From NCBI RefSeq assembly GCF_014486695.1, contig NZ_JACTAB010000003.1:124001-188000 (forward strand): a DNA stretch of 64,000 bases, in the 5' to 3' direction. The position numbers and the translations under genes were made by a program. The DNA comes from Flavobacterium buctense (GTDB taxonomy: Bacteria; Bacteroidota; Bacteroidia; Flavobacteriales; Flavobacteriaceae). Under the pieces are notes generated by a model, which did not search any database, was not told the origin of the DNA, and worked only from the letters and a program-made list of their open reading frames with translations. Shown piece by piece: positions 43,507 through 54,900 of the stretch; the first letter of the stretch is position 1, and each line of letters begins with the position of its first letter.

Positions 43507-46500
43507 TTATCGTTTAACAACGCGAACTGTTTGAACGGTTTCATCCTGAGTTATTACAACATTGTAAACTCCTGATGGATAACGATCTCCTATTGGAGCA
43601 TTTTCCAATTGGGCAACAGTTACCGATTTTTGTTCAACTAATCTACCTACCATGTCATAAACTTTGATAGCGATTACAGAATCACTTGTTGTTTTCACAT
43701 CAATCATAAAGTTAGCTGCAAACGGGTTAGGGTAAGCAGTTGCTTTAAATGGCTCTACAACAGATTGTTTAGTCACACTTGGAGTAATGATACTACAATC
43801 TTTACCATAGTCAGTGAATGTACCGAACAAATTCATAGACACTGCTACAGCATAAGTAACTCCAGGTGTTAATCCTGTGAATTGGCTTAAAGTAAAGCTT
43901 GGTGTAGCATTAGTAACTGTTTGTTGGTAGTTCACATCACCAAACTCATCAAATCCAGTTAATCTGAAACGATAAGCGGTAGCACCCGGGAATGCAATAG
44001 CATTGATTTGAGTAGCATCAGATGGTACTGCGTAATCCTCACACTGAGCGTCAACTAAAGAAGTCACCGGAGCTGTAGGAGTAAATACTGAACAACGTAA
44101 ACCATATTGAGACCAAGCCTCAAATCCTGCTAATCTAACACGGATTTGTACATCTACTAAATACTCCGTATCGTATAGTAATGGTAAGCCCACCACATCA
44201 GTTAACTTAAAGTTAGGAACAGTACGCTCCACTGTATAAGTTACTGTTGGAGCACTAGCCAAGGCTACTCTGAATCGGTATAAGTTAGTTGAATTTACCG
44301 CATTAGCATTAATAGTTGAATTAATGAATACTAATGTAGCACCACACTGAGCGGTAACAACTCTACTAGTTTGAACTGTAGTTGTTGTCAATGAACAAGT
44401 ATTACCGAAGTATCCTTGTACGTTACCATTTAATATCGCAGCCACTCTAATAGTGAATGTAGTTCCATAAGCATAGTTGCTGGCGTCAGTCAATTTAAAG
44501 TGACTTTGGCTGCTTTGTACAATGGATACTTCACCTGTTGCAGTATTCGTAACTTCAAACTGATATCCTGTTACAGTATATCCAGGAACGGATACCGAAC
44601 CGGCTTGAATTTGATTATTCAAACCATGGTTGATTCCACCACAAATATTTGAAGTGATGTTTACCACTACAGGGTTAAACGCGATTTGATAAGTTACAGG
44701 CACACCCACACATCCGTTAGCAACCGGTGTAATGGTTACTGTTGAAGGCGTAGCAGTAGGAATGAAAGATGGAATAGTAGTTATACCATTTGCATCAGCC
44801 AATCCTGAAGCAGCACCACCACTAATATTGAAAGTAACACCTGATGGAGTTCCGGTCAATGGAATAGCTGCTGTTGCAAAACCTGAGTAATAAATTTGAT
44901 TGGCAGGTGCAACTACTGTTGGAGTAGGATAAACTACCGCCGAAATAGTTGAACTTGATTTACATCCATTACCATTAGTAATTTGTAAAGTGTAGTCTCC
45001 AGTTGCAGCCGGTGTAGCATTAACAATGCTTGGATTTTGAGCTGAAGAAGTAAATCCATTAGGTCCAGTCCATGCATAATCATAAGTACTTGGAACACCA
45101 TTGATACTAATATCATCGATAGCCCAATACCATAACCAACCTCCTGTATAGTTATATCTAACTTTCACATTTGATAAGCCTAAATAAGCATTTAATGATA
45201 CTGAAGCAGTGGTAAAGCTTGTAGCAGTACCTACAGTTGTCGAATAAGAAGCTATTGTGGTCCAGTTTGTACCACCATCTGTAGATATTTGTACTGACGG
45301 TGCGCTAGTCAAATATCTGTGATAATGTCTGAAGCTTAGAGTAGCAGCAGAATAACCTACAGTACTGAAACTAGGAGATGTTAACTGCGTATTCAATACA
45401 ATTCCACTTCCTGCAGCATCCGGGTCAGCTAAAATAAAGCTTCCAGCACCTGGACTATTGAAAGTTGTTCCACTTGCATGGCCGTGTGGTCTAATGTTGA
45501 AATTAGCTAATGAAGCATTAGCACCACCTGTAGAAGCAGATGTTACAGTCCATCCTGCTAAACCACCTTCAAAGTTTTGCGTTAAAATTGTAGGAGGACC
45601 AACAGCAACCACAGACATTAAGTCTAAGGTGCTATCTTGACAAATAGCAGAATTTGAACTTAATACCGGTGCAATTGGCAAGGCATTAATAATTAAGTTA
45701 TAAGTTACCGGTAATCCTGTACAACCATTTGCTTTAGGTGTAATTGTAATAGTTACATTACCACTTGCTGTTGGATTGAATGAAGGAATTTGTGTAACTC
45801 CTGTTTGATTTGGTAATCCTACAGAAGCACCACCACTTATATCAAAAGTTACTCCGCTTGGAGTTCCTACTAAAGGAGTTGCAGGTACAGTAGCATCAAT
45901 ACAGTAAACTTGAGCAACCGGCGCCACTGCAGTTGGTGTAGGATATACTGTTAATACAGCAGCCTCACTTGAAACAGCAGAACAATTCGTTGCAGTAACT
46001 GTATAACTTCCTGAAGTTAAAGGAGTTGTTCCGGTTAAGGTCAATGTAGCAGTAGTAGCACCAGAAATACCTGTTCCGTTTGTTAATGGAGATCCATTTT
46101 TAAACCACTGGTAAGTTACTGGGGTAGCACTAGAAACAGTAGCCGTAAATGTAGCTGTTGTTCCTTGACATCTTTCTAAAGTAGCTACCGGTTGTAATGT
46201 AAACACCGGAGGTGTTGAATCAACAGTAACTAATTTTGATGTTTGAGCAGTACATCCCGCGTTTGAAGTAGCCGTTACATTATAGGTAGTTGTTACACTT
46301 GGAGAGGCACTTGTACTAGCCGTACTAGCCGTAAATCCTGATGGAGTAGACGACCATGCATAAGTATAAGTAACCGGAGCTACAGGAGTAAATCTATAGG
46401 TTTGACCAGTAGCTGGTTTTACAGCTATATTATTTGTTGAAGTAGTCGTACTAATAGTAGGAGAAGCTGTAAGGTTTTGTAAAGAAACAAAGTTAGTAGA

Positions 46501-49500
46501 AGCTGTTCCCATTAAACCAACAGAAGCTCCACCTGAACCTGCAGGGCTACCTGCCGGTACTTCGTTTCTGTACACCAATTCCACTGCATTAGTACCTTCG
46601 TACAATTTCACTTGGAAAGAGATGGCATTTTGACTTGAACTCCAGTTCCATTCCATGTTTAACCATTCAACAGTTAACACTCTGTTTGGTGAAACACCAC
46701 TTACTTGGTAAGTCACACCCGTAGAAGAACACTGTAAATCATCCCAAAGAGGAGCGATTCCAGGTCTTACACCTGTTGTAGTTGAATTTAATGAATTGCC
46801 TGCCGAGGTGTTTCCTGCACCAAAAGAGAATAAACCATTAGAGTTTACTCTGAAGTTAGTATAGTTTGTACCACCAAAGTTAAAGCTGAAACCAATAGGT
46901 AATGAAGCCGAGTTGGTATCATCAGATAAACTGGCAACGGCTGTAGATACTGTACCTGTTAATGGTGTAAATGCACCACTACTTGGATTAAATTGATAAG
47001 GTACAGAGTTGATTAAGTAACTAGTTCCACTCAAAGGCGTTGGTACAGCATTTAAAGAAACTGTGTTACCAGGACATACTGTATCCAGTGAGCTTGTAGC
47101 CGCTAAACTAAATGTACCACCAACATTAACAGTAGCTTGAGCTGTATTAGTACAACCATTAGCATCTGTGCCCGTTACTGTATAAGTAGTAGCTGCAGAA
47201 GGCGTTACTGCCACAGAAGTTCCTGTAGTAGTAGTGAAACCACTAGCCGTCCATGAATAACTGTTAATATCACTTCCAGACGCTGTTAAAGTAACCGCAG
47301 GACCTGGCGTACAGTAAGTTGCAGCACTTGAAGAAACAGTAATGGTTGGATTAGCAACAGTTACTGTAGCTAGCGCTGATTCTACATCAGCACATTTGTT
47401 AACACCCGTACCTGAACCGGTTACGAAAGCTTTATAGTAGTAATTACCTACCGGAGTACTTCCGTTGGTAGTTACTGATAAAGTATTAGAATTAGCACCC
47501 GAATAAGAAGCTCCTACCGGTGTTCCTGCAGCAATAGTGTTCCAAGGACCACTAGCTGAAGTAGCATATTTCCACTCTACTCCCGCTACAGAACCTGTAG
47601 TTGAAATTCCAAAAGTAGTAGCTGCTGCACTTGGTGCATTACATCTTACAACCGGAGTTGTAGAGAAATTATTAGTTACAGTTACCGGAGTATTAACTGT
47701 TAAGGTAGCAATTCCACTGTCTAAGAAGAAATCTAATTGACATTTGAATTGGTATCCTGAATGAACCGTAGTAATTCCGGAAACAAATAATGTTTTTGGG
47801 CTGAATTCATTAACGCCTGAGAATGTTAATCCTGAAGCATCAAGTCCATCAAAAATATCATTAAAACTGATACCACCATCAGTACTCATTTGCCATTGTA
47901 CATTATAAGGTGCATCACCTGTAGTTACAATACTGAATGAGGTACTTGATTGACCACAAAGGTTTACATCTGACGGTTGAGTAGAGAAACCTGTATTAGT
48001 TACGTTTAAGATGGCTTCAATTGGTGTTAAGGTAACACATGGTGCTAAACCAGTTACCAAACATCTGTATTGGAAACCATCAAAGGCTAACGTAATGTTT
48101 TGAAGACTCAATACCGCAGTATTCTCTCCTGAATAATCAGGGTTAGCTGCCAAAATATTTTGCCATCCATTTACGTTGTCATTTACTTGCCATTGGTAAG
48201 TCACTAGACCGGTAGTTACCACTTCAAAAGAAGTCAACTGACCCGGAGACACTGTTCTTGAAGCTGTACCGGATACAATAGTACCTGGTTCGTTTACTGT
48301 TACAGTAACTTGAATAGTACTAGAACAAGCCGGTACTGTGGTATTACTCGTAGCCGTAACATTGTAAGTAGTAGTTTCACTTGGACTCACCATAACAGAG
48401 TTACCTGATAAAGTAGTACCACCACCTACAGGCGTCCAGCTGTATGAATTACTTTCTAAAGAAGAAGCTACTAAAGTTCCTGTAGTACCATTACAAATAG
48501 TAATTGGTGCCACACTAAATACCGGCAATTGGTTAACTGCCACTGAAGTACTTCCTATACTAGTACAACCTCCTAAAGTAGCAGAAGCTGCATAAGTAGT
48601 TGCGGTTGTTGGTCTTGCATACAATACTGCTGCATTTTCTCCTGAAACATAAGCTACATCAGGATTAACCGAAGATAATAAAGTACCTGAAGAAGCTGTC
48701 CAAGAAGTAGTAGTAGGAGCTGAATAGAAGATTCTAATAGAAGCACTATTTAACGTACCTGTATCACCCCCGGCAGTATCATAAGTCTGAATAGTCCAAG
48801 TACCATTGAATGGTGCTGTAAATAATTCAGCAAAATTTGTAGTTGAGTTTGTAACAGCCAAGTCTAATAAACTTGCCGTGTAAACACCATTAGCAAACGG
48901 CGCTGAACCGGTTGAAAATGCCGCAGCTGCAATATCTGAAGTAACCGTTGTGTTGCTAAAGTTATCTCCTGAACCTCCTGCTGCACTCACTAAATTTACA
49001 ATCTTACCATTAGGCGATTGAAGATTTAATTGAACATCAGAATCCCAAGTGTGTGTAACATCAAAAAGGACTTCAATTTTAGAAATCACTGCATTAGCAG
49101 GTAAGCCGGCCACTGTAACCGGTGAAGTATTGTAAACAAAATCTACAATTGGTGTAGTACCTACAGCAGCAAAAGCAGTCGAAGTTGAAACATTTCCACC
49201 GTTAGCCGTTAAAGTAACAACAGTACCATTACAAACGGTAGCAGCACTTGAAGACAATGAAATTGGTGTTGGACCAGGTTGTACTGTTATAGCAGACGAA
49301 ACTGCAGGAGCCACACAACCATTACCATCTGTTCCCACTACGGTATAAGTAGTAGTAGATGATGGTGAAGCGTTTACAACACTTCCGGTAGTAGCCGATA
49401 AACCGGCAGCCGGTGACCATGCATAAGTTGCCGCACCACTAGCTGTTAAAGCTATTGGAGTACTTGGGTTACAGTATAAAGCTGAAGATGGCGAAACCGT

Positions 49501-51747
49501 AACGGTTGGTATTCCATTAACAGTAACACTTACACTAGAAGTACAAGTAGAACCACAAGAATCAGTAACAACGCAAACGAAGTTATAAGTTCCGGCCGGT
49601 AAATTAGCAGTTATAGTTGCCGCATTAGGATAAACCCCTCCGATACCATCACTCCAAGCATAAGAATAAGGAGCACCACCACCGCTAATGTTAGCCGTAA
49701 CTGTAAAGTCACTTCCGGCACAATTAGGAGATGTATAAGTAGCCGCAGAACAGCTTAAAGGATTAATAATAACCGTAGCTGAAGCAGGAGCTCCATTACA
49801 ACCGTTATTAGAAGCCACTACTGTAAAGGTTTGTGTAGTCGATAAAGCATTTGTAGCTGTTGTCTGGCTAGTTGAACTCACTACATCACCGGCAGGCGAC
49901 CAAGTATAAGTAGCCGTTGGCGGTGTGAATACATAAGATGTACCACTAACCGGAGCAAAATCGTTTAAATCATTAGATGTCGAAGTACTCACTGCACCTG
50001 TTGACAAAGTGATACTTTGGTATTGTGTAGTTGCGCCTGTAAGACCGGCTGAAGCACTACCAGAAGCCCCCATAGTTCCATAACGGAATTCTACTTTGTT
50101 GCTTCCTTCATACATCCAAGCTTGGAATGTTGAATCAGCAGGACCTGTTGTTGCTCTAGGGCTGGTTACGAACCACTGCACCACAAAAATTCTATTTGGT
50201 GCTGTACCAATAGTTAATCCGGTTACATTTCCGGTAGTTCCTGTGGCTAAATCATCCCAGTAAGGGTAAAGCTTAGGTAAGTTAGTTCCTTCTGTTACTT
50301 GATTGGAAAAATCACTAGTACCAGCGGCACCAAATTTTAACCATCCGTCAGGAGAAACAGTATAAGTAGTATAATTTACACCATTAAAATTAAAAGTAAA
50401 TGGCAAGGTCAATGAAGCTGAAGCAGTATCATCAACACTAGAACCAATAAGAACAGTTGCTCCTGTCATAGGATCTAAAGCTGCCCCTGATGAAGCTGCA
50501 AAAGCATAACTATTAACTGTGGAAGGAACTGAAGCCGCAGCGGTAAGAGTAGACGTACCACCAACACAAATTGTTGCCGGCGTAGCCGTGGCAGTTACTG
50601 ATTGAGGAACACCAAAAACAATCACTGTAGAAGTGGCTATATTTTGACAACCATTGCCATCAGTACCTGTTACGGTATAAGTTGTAGTAGATGATGGTGT
50701 TGCATTTACAATCCCACCAATAGTAGTAGACAATCCTGTAGCAGGAGACCATATATATGTTGTTGCACCACCAGCAATTAAGTTAACTGCAGTTCCACCC
50801 GGATTACAATAAGAAGGAGATGAAGATGAAACGGTTACCAATGGCAAAGGATTTACTGCAACCGTAAACTCTGGAGTTGTAAAAGTATCTCCACCTGCAC
50901 ATGAAATATCACAAACATAATATGTTGTAGCCGTTAAATTACCTGTTGCTTGAGTTGTAGCGGTACCTAAATTAGTATAAGGACCACCAGGAGTAAGAGA
51001 TGATTTCCATTGACGGCTAATGCCAGCAAAAGCATAACTATTACTTAATGACAAACTAGTTCCCGAATTGGCACAAACCGCAGAAGTTCCAACAATATTA
51101 TTTGCAGCAGGAGTTCCTGTACAAGCCGGTAATGACTCTGACAATGTAATGTTGTCAAAATTCAAATAATAATCACCTGAAGACCATGTAGCCGAAAATC
51201 TGATATAAAGATTTCCCGCCGGAGGTGTAAAGGTGTGTGATTTACTAATACAAGAACCATTTTGAGTTTCTTCAGTAACAGTTGCAATAGTAGTCCAAGG
51301 CCCTGAAGCTGTTGCACCATATTGAACGTTAAAGGAACCCCAAGGGTTTGTTGCTACAGTATTAGCGCTCCAATTGGCCACCTTATAACTGTAATTAATA
51401 GTAAAATTCCCTGCTGAGGAAACTCCAACGAGTGGAGATACCAAATTGGCAGTTGTAGCAAATGAATACAAATTTGCTCTCACAGAACCACCTGTCCCAC
51501 CGCAAGCGGTAGTTCCCGTGAATCTGGTAAAACCTGTCCAACCCGTAGAGTTGACATCAAAATTTTGTGAAAATGAGACTTGAGCTGACACCTCTTGCAT
51601 TGAAATAAGATTCAACACAAAAAATAAGACCACAAGACACATTTTTCGTAGGCCAAATAATGAATGCGGGGAATTCCCTTCATTTGGCTGCCACGAACCG
51701 AATCCCGTTTTTTTACGAGAATTCAAAATAGTGTAGTTGTTAATCAT
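43507..51747 (-). CDS. Giant T9SS-exported modular surface protein, type A sorting signal
   Basis: A 2746-residue protein. It has a long charged N-region, then a signal peptide (about 36-56, ending EVSAQ). Modules in order: a choice-of-anchor-J-like domain (about 57-205), Ig/PKD-like modules of about 80-90 residues with YCNP starts (from about 300, recurring near 750 and 1490), a lectin-like beta domain (about 412-610) with a second copy near 1570-1785, a SprB-like repeat (about 670-745) and a proprotein-convertase P-domain (about 858-1008). Then come a further anchor-J domain (about 2050-2215) and three cysteine-bearing modules of about 100 residues (2360-2655). It ends in a T9SS type A signal (about 2669-2746; AYPNPF, YDMVGRLVEQ, VRVVKR). 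No catalytic domain was seen. Likely an adhesin or matrix protein, perhaps linked to gliding. Confidence 0.9.
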   Translation of the reverse strand: MINNYTILNSRKKTGFGSWQPNEGNSPHSLFGLRKMCLVVLFFVLNLISMQEVSAQVSFSQNFDVNSTGWTGFTRFTGTTACGGTGGSVRANLYSFATTANLVSPLVGVSSAGNFTINYSYKVANWSANTVATNPWGSFNVQYGATASGPWTTIATVTEETQNGSCISKSHTFTPPAGNLYIRFSATWSSGDYYLNFDNITLSESLPACTGTPAANNIVGTSAVCANSGTSLSLSNSYAFAGISRQWKSSLTPGGPYTNLGTATTQATGNLTATTYYVCDISCAGGDTFTTPEFTVAVNPLPLVTVSSSSPSYCNPGGTAVNLIAGGATTYIWSPATGLSTTIGGIVNATPSSTTTYTVTGTDGNGCQNIATSTVIVFGVPQSVTATATPATICVGGTSTLTAAASVPSTVNSYAFAASSGAALDPMTGATVLIGSSVDDTASASLTLPFTFNFNGVNYTTYTVSPDGWLKFGAAGTSDFSNQVTEGTNLPKLYPYWDDLATGTTGNVTGLTIGTAPNRIFVVQWFVTSPRATTGPADSTFQAWMYEGSNKVEFRYGTMGASGSASAGLTGATTQYQSITLSTGAVSTSTSNDLNDFAPVSGTSYVFTPPTATYTWSPAGDVVSSTSQTTATNALSTTQTFTVVASNNGCNGAPASATVIINPLSCSAATYTSPNCAGSDFTVTANISGGGAPYSYAWSDGIGGVYPNAATITANLPAGTYNFVCVVTDSCGSTCTSSVSVTVNGIPTVTVSPSSALYCNPSTPIALTASGAATYAWSPAAGLSATTGSVVNASPSSTTTYTVVGTDGNGCVAPAVSSAITVQPGPTPISLSSSAATVCNGTVVTLTANGGNVSTSTAFAAVGTTPIVDFVYNTSPVTVAGLPANAVISKIEVLFDVTHTWDSDVQLNLQSPNGKIVNLVSAAGGSGDNFSNTTVTSDIAAAAFSTGSAPFANGVYTASLLDLAVTNSTTNFAELFTAPFNGTWTIQTYDTAGGDTGTLNSASIRIFYSAPTTTSWTASSGTLLSSVNPDVAYVSGENAAVLYARPTTATTYAASATLGGCTSIGSTSVAVNQLPVFSVAPITICNGTTGTLVASSLESNSYSWTPVGGGTTLSGNSVMVSPSETTTYNVTATSNTTVPACSSTIQVTVTVNEPGTIVSGTASRTVSPGQLTSFEVVTTGLVTYQWQVNDNVNGWQNILAANPDYSGENTAVLSLQNITLAFDGFQYRCLVTGLAPCVTLTPIEAILNVTNTGFSTQPSDVNLCGQSSTSFSIVTTGDAPYNVQWQMSTDGGISFNDIFDGLDASGLTFSGVNEFSPKTLFVSGITTVHSGYQFKCQLDFFLDSGIATLTVNTPVTVTNNFSTTPVVRCNAPSAAATTFGISTTGSVAGVEWKYATSASGPWNTIAAGTPVGASYSGANSNTLSVTTNGSTPVGNYYYKAFVTGSGTGVNKCADVESALATVTVANPTITVSSSAATYCTPGPAVTLTASGSDINSYSWTASGFTTTTGTSVAVTPSAATTYTVTGTDANGCTNTAQATVNVGGTFSLAATSSLDTVCPGNTVSLNAVPTPLSGTSYLINSVPYQFNPSSGAFTPLTGTVSTAVASLSDDTNSASLPIGFSFNFGGTNYTNFRVNSNGLFSFGAGNTSAGNSLNSTTTGVRPGIAPLWDDLQCSSTGVTYQVSGVSPNRVLTVEWLNMEWNWSSSQNAISFQVKLYEGTNAVELVYRNEVPAGSPAGSGGASVGLMGTASTNFVSLQNLTASPTISTTTSTNNIAVKPATGQTYRFTPVAPVTYTYAWSSTPSGFTASTASTSASPSVTTTYNVTATSNAGCTAQTSKLVTVDSTPPVFTLQPVATLERCQGTTATFTATVSSATPVTYQWFKNGSPLTNGTGISGATTATLTLTGTTPLTSGSYTVTATNCSAVSSEAAVLTVYPTPTAVAPVAQVYCIDATVPATPLVGTPSGVTFDISGGASVGLPNQTGVTQIPSFNPTASGNVTITITPKANGCTGLPVTYNLIINALPIAPVLSSNSAICQDSTLDLMSVVAVGPPTILTQNFEGGLAGWTVTSASTGGANASLANFNIRPHGHASGTTFNSPGAGSFILADPDAAGSGIVLNTQLTSPSFSTVGYSAATLSFRHYHRYLTSAPSVQISTDGGTNWTTIASYSTTVGTATSFTTASVSLNAYLGLSNVKVRYNYTGGWLWYWAIDDISINGVPSTYDYAWTGPNGFTSSAQNPSIVNATPAATGDYTLQITNGNGCKSSSTISAVVYPTPTVVAPANQIYYSGFATAAIPLTGTPSGVTFNISGGAASGLADANGITTIPSFIPTATPSTVTITPVANGCVGVPVTYQIAFNPVVVNITSNICGGINHGLNNQIQAGSVSVPGYTVTGYQFEVTNTATGEVSIVQSSQSHFKLTDASNYAYGTTFTIRVAAILNGNVQGYFGNTCSLTTTTVQTSRVVTAQCGATLVFINSTINANAVNSTNLYRFRVALASAPTVTYTVERTVPNFKLTDVVGLPLLYDTEYLVDVQIRVRLAGFEAWSQYGLRCSVFTPTAPVTSLVDAQCEDYAVPSDATQINAIAFPGATAYRFRLTGFDEFGDVNYQQTVTNATPSFTLSQFTGLTPGVTYAVAVSMNLFGTFTDYGKDCSIITPSVTKQSVVEPFKATAYPNPFAANFMIDVKTTSDSVIAIKVYDMVGRLVEQKSVTVAQLENAPIGDRYPSGVYNVVITQDETVQTVRVVKR

Positions 51748-51925
51748 AATTATAAAATTGGGTTAATAAGAAATGTGAATGTATATAAATTGTTAATTAA
51801 ATGTGAAACAATAGATTACTTATTCGATTAAAGGTGCTTTAAAATCGGTCAAAGAAATCATAGACTTACTTTTTTCTTACAGAAATTAGCAAGACCTAAA
51901 ATTGAATTAAAAAATGGAGCAAATA

Positions 51926-51963
51926 AAATACCTAACCATTTAGATTAAAATGGCTAGGTATTT
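51926..51963 (-). terminator. Terminator of the 1795-residue protein gene
   Basis: 51927-51942 and 51948-51963 form a 16-bp stem with one mismatch around AGATT-type loop bases; AT-rich sequence follows on the minus strand. Confidence 0.75.
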
Positions 51964-51975
51964 ATACTGTAAGTG

Positions 51976-54900
51976 TTAATAGACTACTTTTTTGGTAACT
52001 ATGGCACCGTTTTCTGCTTCAATTTTAACAAGTAATACTTGTTGGGTAGTAGGTAAAGTGGTAAACACTGCTTGAGTGGTACCGATTTGCTTTTGGGAAG
52101 CAAGTTGTCGACCTCTGATATCGAAAATGGTTACATTTTCCATATTTAAAGTGCCTGAATTGATGTGTAATCCGTCTTGGTTTTGGTAAACCACTACGGT
52201 ATTTTCATTAAAGATTGGGTCAGTAGTGCCCAAGGCTTGTGTAGTATATCGCAATATAAATCTCGTGTCAAAAGTACCCACCTCGGTTACAAAAGTATAA
52301 GGGGCTATTTTTAAATCATGAATTATCCCTAGTAATGTATCTTCTAAGTAGATGGTTTGTGAAGTAAACAAGCCGTCAAAATCGGCTAACGAAATCGTAA
52401 ACGTGTCCGCTATAGTCGAATTGTATCCTAATGGCAAAGTCTCATTCACATCAAATGGTAAGGTTCTTCCTTGAATACTCAATTTAGTATTGTCTACTAA
52501 AGTATACATACCAATAGTATTGCCTGCTTCTACCATTTGTCCGTCAAACAAACGATCCATTCCGTTGGTAGCCGTTTCAACATAACCCACCAACATCTGT
52601 TTGAAAGCTCCGCTTTGGTTTGTCATATTCAACCAATAACGGTGTTTCTCTAATCCATTATCCGTTTGAACTGCCGAACCGTTTCTGTAGAAATTAGTAT
52701 TGTTCCCCGGTTCACGCATAGCGTTGGTAAACGTAGCGGTTCCTGAAGTCAATCCTTTCACAAAGAAACCTTGTCCGGAAGCAATATATTTGGTTGGTGC
52801 ACTTCCATTTCCGGCTCCCGAAGTAGTAGCTGCACTTCCACCGGTTGAATTGTACAAGGCATAATCACTTTGGTTATAAGTATAAGGAGCTGTGGATTGT
52901 GTATGGTGAGTCCAGAAATATAAAGTTCCGTTCACATCAAGGTTAGCGGCAATAAAATCATCAGCATCCAAGGCACTTGCATAAGGATTACCCAACAAGT
53001 TCATTTGCTCTGCTCCACCAACAACCGGTATGGTAATGATACCATTGTTAGGCACTCCAATAAATTGGGCCGTGTGCACTAACGGGAAGCCCGGTGGCAA
53101 ATTAAAGAACGTTGGCGCTCTGAAAATATACCCTTTTCCAACTGTCATCACACCGGTCGGATTAAAATAAGCCCAATTGTTAGCTGCAGCATCAAATTCG
53201 TAAGACAAAAACTGTGGCGAACTTGGTGAAACGGCTAAAAGCGTTTGCGGATTTACCGGTGTTGACCAATAAGTGTAATCGTATCTAAACATCGGTGCCG
53301 CATCGCGCTCCGAAGTGATGTTTCCTGAGTTTCCTCCGGAATAAACTCCCGGGGCATTAGCCACATCGGTGATTTGGTATAAACTGGCATCGTCTTCAAA
53401 ATACAAACTTCCACCCAAAACGGTTACTTGGTTTTGTACTGTTAAAGTGTGTCCTCCGGCAAATAATACATTTCCGCTGGTTACGGTTACACTACAAGCC
53501 GATAAACTACCGGTTGAAGTATAATTCCCTTGGAAATCAGCTCCTATAGTTAACGTAGGACCGGTTCCATTAGACCAAGACGAACCATTCCAAATGGCTT
53601 TACTGAAAGTAATGGTTACCACATTGGAATAAACATCTGAACAACCCGCCAAATTCACTACCGCTCTAAAATAACGCGATCCTGAAAAAGTACCAATTTG
53701 TGCTGAAGTTAACGTTGCAGCGGCACTAGCCGGAATATCCGTTATCCCTGCAGTAAAGGCAAGGTCAGAAGCATACTGCCACTTGACTACTGTTCCCGTA
53801 AAACCGGTTAAAGTCAAATCGGAAGCTACACCCGAACATACGTTTTGATCGCTTGAAGCCGTACCAGCCACTGCACCACCAATCACAAAGTTTGTAGCAG
53901 TTCTACAAGTTGGATTAGAAGAACAAGCCGCATAATAAACGGTGGTTCCCGGTGTAAGTGTATTGGTTAAACCTGAACCCGCTACCCCTACCGGATTAAA
54001 AGGGCTACCACTACCAATTGGCGATCCGCCACTGGCTGCCGTATACCATTGAATCGATTGAGCCGCAAATAATAAGGTACTTCCTCCAGAAGGTGGCGTT
54101 ACCGTCCAAGTATATGGACCCGTAACAGCCGTAAAGTAGAAAGTGGAATATAAAGTATATGTAACCCCTGCTGTCAAGGATACGGTTAATCTTGGTTCTA
54201 ATCCCGGACCCGAGTCATCGTCTCCGATAATGAAGGTACCGGTAGCACAACTTCCTGCAGTAAATGGTCCTGTTGTAATGTATCCCATCGCATCCACGCC
54301 ACTACTCATATTGAACACATAAGTTCCTGTAACGCTTACTTGGAAAGTAATGGTACTGTAAGTTAAATTGGTTGTTGTAAATCCACAAGTAGTAGAGTTA
54401 GCCGAACCAAATGGTTTTGGTGCCACAGGATCAACTCCTACAGTCCAGCTTCCTGCTAACGTATTGGTAGCGTTAGAATAACCGTTACAGTTAGTAGAAC
54501 TTGAAATAGTTCCTGAACCACCCGTACAGATAGTAACTCCTGTGGTTGTTGGCGGTGGCGCTAAAACGGTAAAATCAGTGGCACTGTTTACTGACAATTG
54601 TGCTGTAGATACTCTAATTCTTCCGGTGGTAGCACCAGCCGGTAAAGTAGCTGTAATAATTGTTCCAGCACCATTTACGGTGAAAGTTGCGGATACACCA
54701 CCAAAGGTGACTGAAGTAATGCCAACAAAGTTAGAACCAAAAATCTGCACACTAGTACCTGTAGTACAGTTATTAGTTGTAGGATTGAAACTATCAATTA
54801 CCGGCACATTGGAAATACAAACGATAGACGCAGTCCATCCTGCACCCGTTATAATGTTATCTGAACGGAATTCAAAAGTCAAAGATCCGTCTGCCGCTGT

